Assembly: GCA_029339505.1 (NCBI GenBank)
Contig: JAQISU010000022.1
Span: 14,772,001-14,836,000 of the forward strand
Reading direction: 5' to 3'
DNA from: Unio delphinus
Lineage: Eukaryota; Mollusca; Bivalvia; Unionida; Unionidae
Length of the DNA stretch: 64,000 nt
Shown: positions 59,596 to 64,000 of the stretch, one piece after another
Position numbering within the stretch: the first letter of the stretch is position 1
How the letters are laid out: each line of letters begins with the position of its first letter
The notes under the pieces: generated by a model
The model's input: the letters and a program-made list of their open reading frames with translations, nothing else
Databases searched by the model: none
What the model was told of the DNA's origin: nothing
Translations under genes and position numbers: made by a program

Positions 59596-61054
59596 CAGAC
59601 ACCTAGCTGTAATTCCCATCTTTCCCCAACTTGGCGCACCACGAAGACATTGACCCTTGAGTGTGATGCATTACGGTTACTCTCTACTTCATTTTGTCGC
59701 TTTGCACTTTCAGCCCTTCAGTAAAAATGAGTGGACCGAAGAAAAGAAAAGTAGACAGTGAGTGCCGAGTATTCAGTAAAGAGTGGACAACAAAATATTT
59801 TTCACTTTAGTCCGATCAACAGCTGTATGTCTGATATGCCAAGAAATTGTAGCAGTTTTTAAAGAATACAACATCAGCCGTCATTTTGCCACAAAACATG
59901 ATTACTACGCTAGTAAACAGTCTCCACAAGAACGGGCGGCTACAGCTCAGAAATTGACGGCTAATTTACAGACTCAGCAAAACCTTTTTCACAGACAAAC
60001 TTGCATTTCAAGAGTCAAGTACTAAGGCAAGTTTTTTGCTGGCATTCAAATTAGCAAAGGCCAGCAAGCCTTTCTCCGAAGGCGAATTTTTAAAAGAATG
60101 CATGGTTGAGACAGCAGGTCTCTTGTGTCCGGAGAGCAAAGGCAAATTTGAACAAATCACTTTATCATGCAGAACTGTGACTCGCCGTGTGGAATTGATT
60201 GACGAAGATATAGCCAGCAAATTAAACAAAAAGGCGGAGTCCTTTAAGTTTTATTCACTAGCACTGGATAAAAGTAACGACATAAAAGACACTACTCAGC
60301 TCCTAATTTTTATCCGAGGGATTAGCGACAGTTTTGAGATCACAGAGGAATTTTTGACAATGGAGTCCATGAAAGGAAAAACGAGGGGAGAGGACTTGTA
60401 TAACCAGGTGTCTGCTGTCATCGAGAAAATGAAGCTACCTTGTAGTAAACTTGCCAATGTCACCACGGATGGATCGCCAAATTTAACTGGGAATAACGTT
60501 GGGCTGCTAAAAAGACTGCAGGAAAAAGTAAAAGAGGAAAATCCTGATCATGATGTTATTTTCCTTCACTGCATCATTCATCAGGAAGTTCTGTGTAAGT
60601 CTATATTGCAGCTAAATCATGTCATGAATCCAGTCGTAAAACTTTTTAACTTTATACGAGCAAGGGGACTTCAGCATCGTCAGTTTATTGCGTTCCTGGA
60701 AGAAACCGATGCAGATCACCAGGACTTACTTTACCACTCTCGTGTGCGCTGTTTTTTTGGGCAAAGTCTTTCAAAGAGTGTGGGAGCTGAAGGAGGAGAT
60801 CACTGCATTTTTGGAGTTAATGGGAGTTTATTACTACGTTATTAAATTAATAAATTTGTAAAACAATTTTTACAATAAACTAAGCACAATGGTGTTTTGC
60901 TGCCAGTTAAAGGCCAAATCTTTCCATGTAATGGTTTTTACATTTAGTTTATATTAGTTCACACAAACACATCAATCTCCTATTCTGGCCCGGCCCCTCT
61001 GTCAAATTTTAGAAACCATTGTGGCCCGCGAGTCAAAAAGTTTGCTCACCCCTG
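59596..61054 (+). mobile_element. hAT transposon, internally deleted, 1.46 kb
   Basis: The right terminus reads, on the minus strand, CAGGGGTGAGCAAACTTTTT, a typical hAT end; the left end (CAGACACC) is poorly conserved. GGTTTAACG occurs on both sides (59587-59595 and 61055-61063), containing the 8-bp duplication. It encodes the N-terminal two thirds of a transposase and lacks the C-terminal dimerisation domain. Confidence 0.82.
59727..60845 (+). pseudogene. hAT transposase of GTF2IRD2/ZBED type, truncated
   Basis: It starts MSGPKKRKVDSECRVFSKEW. A break near 59795 leads into a BED-like finger (CLICQEIVAVFKEYNISRHF then ATKH). After another break near 60020 a long open stretch runs from 60036 (LAFKLAKASKPFSEGEFLKE). 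It includes SLALDKSNDIKDTTQL, FLTMESMKGKTRGEDLY and VTTDGSPNLTGNNVGLLKRL. HCIIHQEVLC fits the conserved hAT insertion blocks. The last part (from about 60750) is frameshifted. This lineage gave rise to vertebrate GTF2IRD2-type domesticated genes. Confidence 0.82.
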
Positions 61055-61540
61055 GGTTTAACGCCATTTTTCAGCGCACGATAGGCTATACATGGCGGAC
61101 AGTGTTACTGGTGGAGAAAGAACCCGAGAAAACCCCCTGAAAGAACCACCGACCCGCGAGAAGCTACTGGCAAGTTTTCTCGCATAACTACATTAGCCGA
61201 ATCTTGGACTCGAACCCATGCTGACAGGTGAGATGGCAGTGATCCGTAACGGAGATCGCTTTATACCACTAGGGGCCCCCTCTTGATGTTGGCATTAATG
61301 CTCCACTTAATCATAATATTTAGCACATTGGCAACTAACCTTGGCTTTATTCACAAAAATCAAGTCTTGAATAAAGCCAAATTTCCTTCGATTACAAGTC
61401 ATGAAATTGATCAATTATGTTCACCAGTAAGAATAAGGAAGCGTTCAGAAAAGCAGTACTGTACCCAGTCAATCCAGATGACATTGACAAAACAAAGCTG
61501 ATAAAATCACATATTGCAAAGTCAACATCTGAAAATGTAA

Positions 61541-61920
61541 AGGTACCACAAGATAATATATGACATAAATGTGAAATATCTTCTTTAAAAGAAATATAGT
61601 GTTACGTATGAGGGGAAGGATCACAGATGGTGATCTAAGATCTAGGTTTAAAAAAAAGTTCATAGAACATCTGATTTTGTGACGAAAATGTAAATACTCC
61701 CTATATACCCTCTTTACCAAACTGTTCGATGGTCATAAGCGCATGCGCAATGACAATATTGTGCTATTTTGAGAATTTTAAATGCTACAAAGACAACGCG
61801 CTTATCTACGAAATTAGAATATAATGTGTTAAAGCATCATGTGAGAAAGTAGATAACACGTATATTTGCCCACATTTGCTACAAATGTATCATATGTATG
61901 AATATATTCAATATGGCTAC
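61541..61920. other. No recognisable feature
   Basis: AT-rich gap between the Tigger remnant and the repeats before the MULE. Confidence 0.4.
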
Positions 61921-62013
61921 GTGACAGTTAATCACGCGACATTTAAACAACGACAGTTAATCACAGCGACACTTAATCACGCGACACATAATCGCAGTGA
62001 CATACAATCACAG
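61921..62013. repeat. 15-bp tandem motif (GCGACA..TAATCAC), six units
   Basis: Six consecutive variants of GCGACACTTAATCAC lie 300 bp upstream of the MULE start codon. Some end CGCA or CACA. They could be subterminal transposase-binding repeats of that element; this is inferred from position only. Confidence 0.75.
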
Positions 62014-62106
62014 CATTATATTGTATTTTAAACATATTTTTAAACATTTTATTTCTATTTATTGGTACAAATACGAGTGTTGGTTTCTCTAGTGATGTTT
62101 TAAAAA

Positions 62107-62225
62107 GGAGGCAAGTTCTGCTTGGATTCGATAGACAATTAAGCCACTGTTATCTTATCAATTAAACAGGAGGCAGGTTCTGCTTGGGTTCGATAGGCAA
62201 TTAGGCCATTGTTATATTATCAATT
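62107..62225. repeat. 62-bp direct duplication
   Basis: GGAGGCAAGTTCTGCTTGGA starts at 62107 and recurs at 62169 (GGAGGCAGGTTCTGCTTGGG), both followed by TTCGATAGACAATTA and TATCAATTA. It lies between the 15-bp motif and the MULE ORF, in what would be its promoter. Confidence 0.85.
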
Positions 62226-62312
62226 ACCTACTTCAACTGGAAGTATATAAACCATATAAATTCCAACATTTACATATTTTCCAAACATAGCATTAAAATA
62301 AATTCAGTTAAC

Positions 62313-63539
62313 ATGGATAGCTTTACTTTTGGAACATCAACTAAGGGATGCCCAACGGTTATATGTGGAAACTTTGAATATGTAAAGTTCCGTGAAAACA
62401 AGAATGGACAGACGTATTGGCGCTGCAAGATGTTTCAGCGTTTCAACTCATCTGACGCCAGAAGGAGACCGCATCGTAACCAACAACGAGCAGGGACACG
62501 CACACATGAAGGCAACATCGCTATATCACTCGCACGTAAAGCGGTTGCCGAAATGAAGAACAAAATGGGTGAATCATCATCCACGCCAGCTGCCGTTATA
62601 GGATTGATTTCACGAAGATTAGACAATCACGTGCTGATGGCGCTGCCGAAGCGATCAACCCTTACGCGCACTCTCCAACGCAGAAGAGCTATACTTGCTG
62701 ACAATGAGAATGAAGTAGTGTTGCCTCCACCGTCAGACGATACTAACTTTACTGTTCCACCACGTTTTACTGACATGATCCTGTACGACTCTGGAGCAGA
62801 AGATGAAGACCGTATACTGATTTTGGGATGCCACGAATTACTCGACGGACTGGCGCGCGCTAAGCTGTGGCTTGCAGATGGAACGTTTGCAGTAGTGCCT
62901 TCTATTTTCTTTCAGCTGTATTCGATTCATTTCGAGCTATGTCCTGGCAATAATCCAGTTGCAGTATACTGCCTCGTCCGCAGCAAGCAACGATCTTCGT
63001 ATGAGATCATACTAGCCCAGATGAAAATTATAATACCAGCAGCAAATCCTGAACGAATTCTTGTCGACTTCGAAACGGCTGCGATGTCTGCGTTCCAGGC
63101 CGCGTATCCTAATGCAGTCATATCCGGATGTTATTTCCACCTCTGTCAAAGCGTTTTACGTAAGGTGAATGACATCGGGATGAAACAGGAATACGAAACC
63201 AACAACGCTGTCTGTGGAAGTGTCCGCTGTTTAGCTGCTTTGGCTCTCGTGCCGGAAGTCGATGTCATATAAGCTTTCGATCTTCTCGCTGATGATATTG
63301 CTGATCTACATGAGCGCATGCCGAAATTGCTATCTTACTTCGAACACACCTATACCGGGGACGACGCCGGGCTGGACGAGCAGGCAATTATGGACCAAGT
63401 ATATTTCCGGTGCATCGTTGGAATCAACATCAGGCAGCAGGTGACGGCATTGCTCGAACAACCAACACCGTGGAGGGATGGCACTATGGTCTTTAAACCT
63501 TATTTTAATGTCATCACCCTACTCTGTGGAAATTCTTAG
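62313..63539 (+). pseudogene. MULE transposase with FLYWCH-type finger, nearly open
   Basis: The frame opens at 62313 (MDSFTFGTSTKGCPTVICGN) with a FLYWCH start (FEYVKFRENKNGQTYWRC). After Cys 44 the expected C-terminal part of the finger is in another frame (HLTPEGDRIVTNNEQGHAHM); the main frame is sound again from about residue 70. Two compensating indels or a deletion have thus destroyed the zinc ligands without closing the ORF. The MULE catalytic core follows: LWLADGTFAVVPSIFFQLYS (first Asp), ILVDFETAAMSAFQAAYPNA (second Asp) and SGCYFHLCQSVLRKV. A TAA at 63270 is the only stop before 63539. Near 63465 the third acidic site (NTVEGWH) is in another frame, then TLWKFLDGISKDVQNQ. No terminal repeat could be defined. 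Confidence 0.83.
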
Positions 63540-63953
63540 ATGGCATCTCTAAAGATGTGCAGAATCAGAAAGCAGTTGGACTATATTTGGAAGGGACGGC
63601 AAAGGGTAGGGGAGGTAATCAAAGCAAACATACCAAAATATGTACGGAACTTTTCGTTATGGAAATGTGTGAAAATCCGAATGGGTGGGTACACTCTACG
63701 CCAATTTTACTAACAGCTACATATTGTCCTGATTCCGAAAGGTGCCGAACATTTTCTAAAGTCTCTGGAGCATGCGTAATGACACTTGTTTGCGGATAAT
63801 ACAAATGATCATAGAAGAGAAGAAATATTAATTAAAATAATTTTTTGGCCGATCACGCAGTTCTATTCAAGATATTAATATTTTTCATTTCTTATACTGA
63901 ATAGAGAAAAAACTGCTGCAATCGTCCACGTAATGAAGTGCAATTATTAATTT
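63540..63953. other. Degenerate end of the MULE and AT-rich flank
   Basis: The MULE tail continues in shifted frame to about 63610 (VQNQKAVGLYLEGTAKG). Beyond that the open frame to 63799 has no recognised match. Confidence 0.4.
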
Positions 63954-64000
63954 TTGTTTGTTTGTTTGTTTACTTGAATTTTAACGGCGCACCAGCACTT
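63954..64000 (-). mobile_element. 3' end of another I-type LINE, running off the window
   Basis: The TTTGTTTG tail followed by TACTTGAATTTTAACGGCGC and ACCAGCACTT is identical to the 3' end of the full-length copy. Its length cannot be known. Confidence 0.92.

Larger units (their letters stand above)
59575..61278 (-). repeat. SINE family B inserted in the Tigger gene and itself split by a hAT
   Basis: The tail part TTGTTGTTGTTGGGTTTAAC lies at 59575-59595; the rest, from GGTTTAACGCCATTTTTCAG to the head ACCACTAGGGGCCC, lies at 61055-61278. The 14-bp duplication CCTCTTGATGTTGG at 59561-59574 and 61279-61292 shows that the SINE entered the Tigger coding sequence. The hAT then landed inside its tail. 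Confidence 0.88.
58843..61540 (+). pseudogene. Tigger/pogo DDE transposase, decayed and interrupted
   Basis: The start MNMITEEEETALVHYLEYMT and RQGFPTSRMIDSM match the CENPB-type DNA-binding region of Tigger/jerky transposases. Further on come QIVSSSGHIRANLCICVDG-like blocks, YSEPGYMDSELFLSWFKDLF, then VCDNHDSHI (second catalytic Asp) and LPSHTIHILQPLDV (third). At 59574 a SINE interrupts the frame; coding resumes at 61293 with NAPLNHNI and KEAFRKAVYPVNPDDIDKTK. Many stops are present, so it is long dead. Confidence 0.78.

Noticed and set aside
59560..59600. Separate new gene start near GTTGTTGTTGGGTTTAAC
   Set aside because: This is the tail of the split family-B SINE.

Overview
This window is eukaryotic nuclear DNA, AT-rich, intron-containing and dominated by repeats. 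The transposon families (an RNase H-bearing I-type LINE, tRNA-derived SINEs, Mutator-like transposase remnants, a FLYWCH/MULE element, hATs, Tigger and piggyBac-type MITEs) and one spliced gene of animal type suggest an invertebrate metazoan, most likely a mollusc. The species cannot be fixed from the sequence.

Host gene: about 10.4-40.7 kb holds one gene on the minus strand, a homologue of NPDC1 (neural proliferation, differentiation and control protein 1; relative of C. elegans cab-1). Six exons could be placed with consensus splice sites and fully consistent phases: a signal peptide (40.6 kb), an acidic segment (36.3 kb), a Ser/Thr/Pro linker (27.6 kb), a transmembrane helix (25.35 kb), the conserved cytoplasmic block (12.0 kb) and the acidic DYTVYECPGLAP segment (10.45 kb). 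The last coding exon was not found and probably lies left of position 1. The introns carry minisatellites, SINEs, MITEs and LINE copies.

Left end (0.5-6.25 kb): a full-length 5.7-kb I-superfamily LINE on the minus strand with a perfect 12-bp target-site duplication, two ORFs, and only a few breaks. The ORF2 frame breaks are all single-base gains in A/T runs. Eight further insertions of this family occur in the window, all on the minus strand, from a 2.9-kb decayed copy to a 35-bp stub.

Middle (41-50 kb): microsatellites, MITEs, an RTE-type LINE fragment, a head-to-tail array of three truncated I-type LINE copies, and one unrecognised possible exon near 47 kb.

Right end (50.5-64 kb): a transposon nest. 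A 7.8-kb unit bounded by two 450-bp direct repeats encloses a Mutator-like transposase pseudogene and a 3.3-kb hAT. Next to it a Tigger/pogo pseudogene is interrupted by a LINE stub and by a SINE that itself holds a second hAT. A MULE with a degenerate FLYWCH finger follows, and the window ends inside another LINE copy. No rRNA gene, functional tRNA or CRISPR array was seen.
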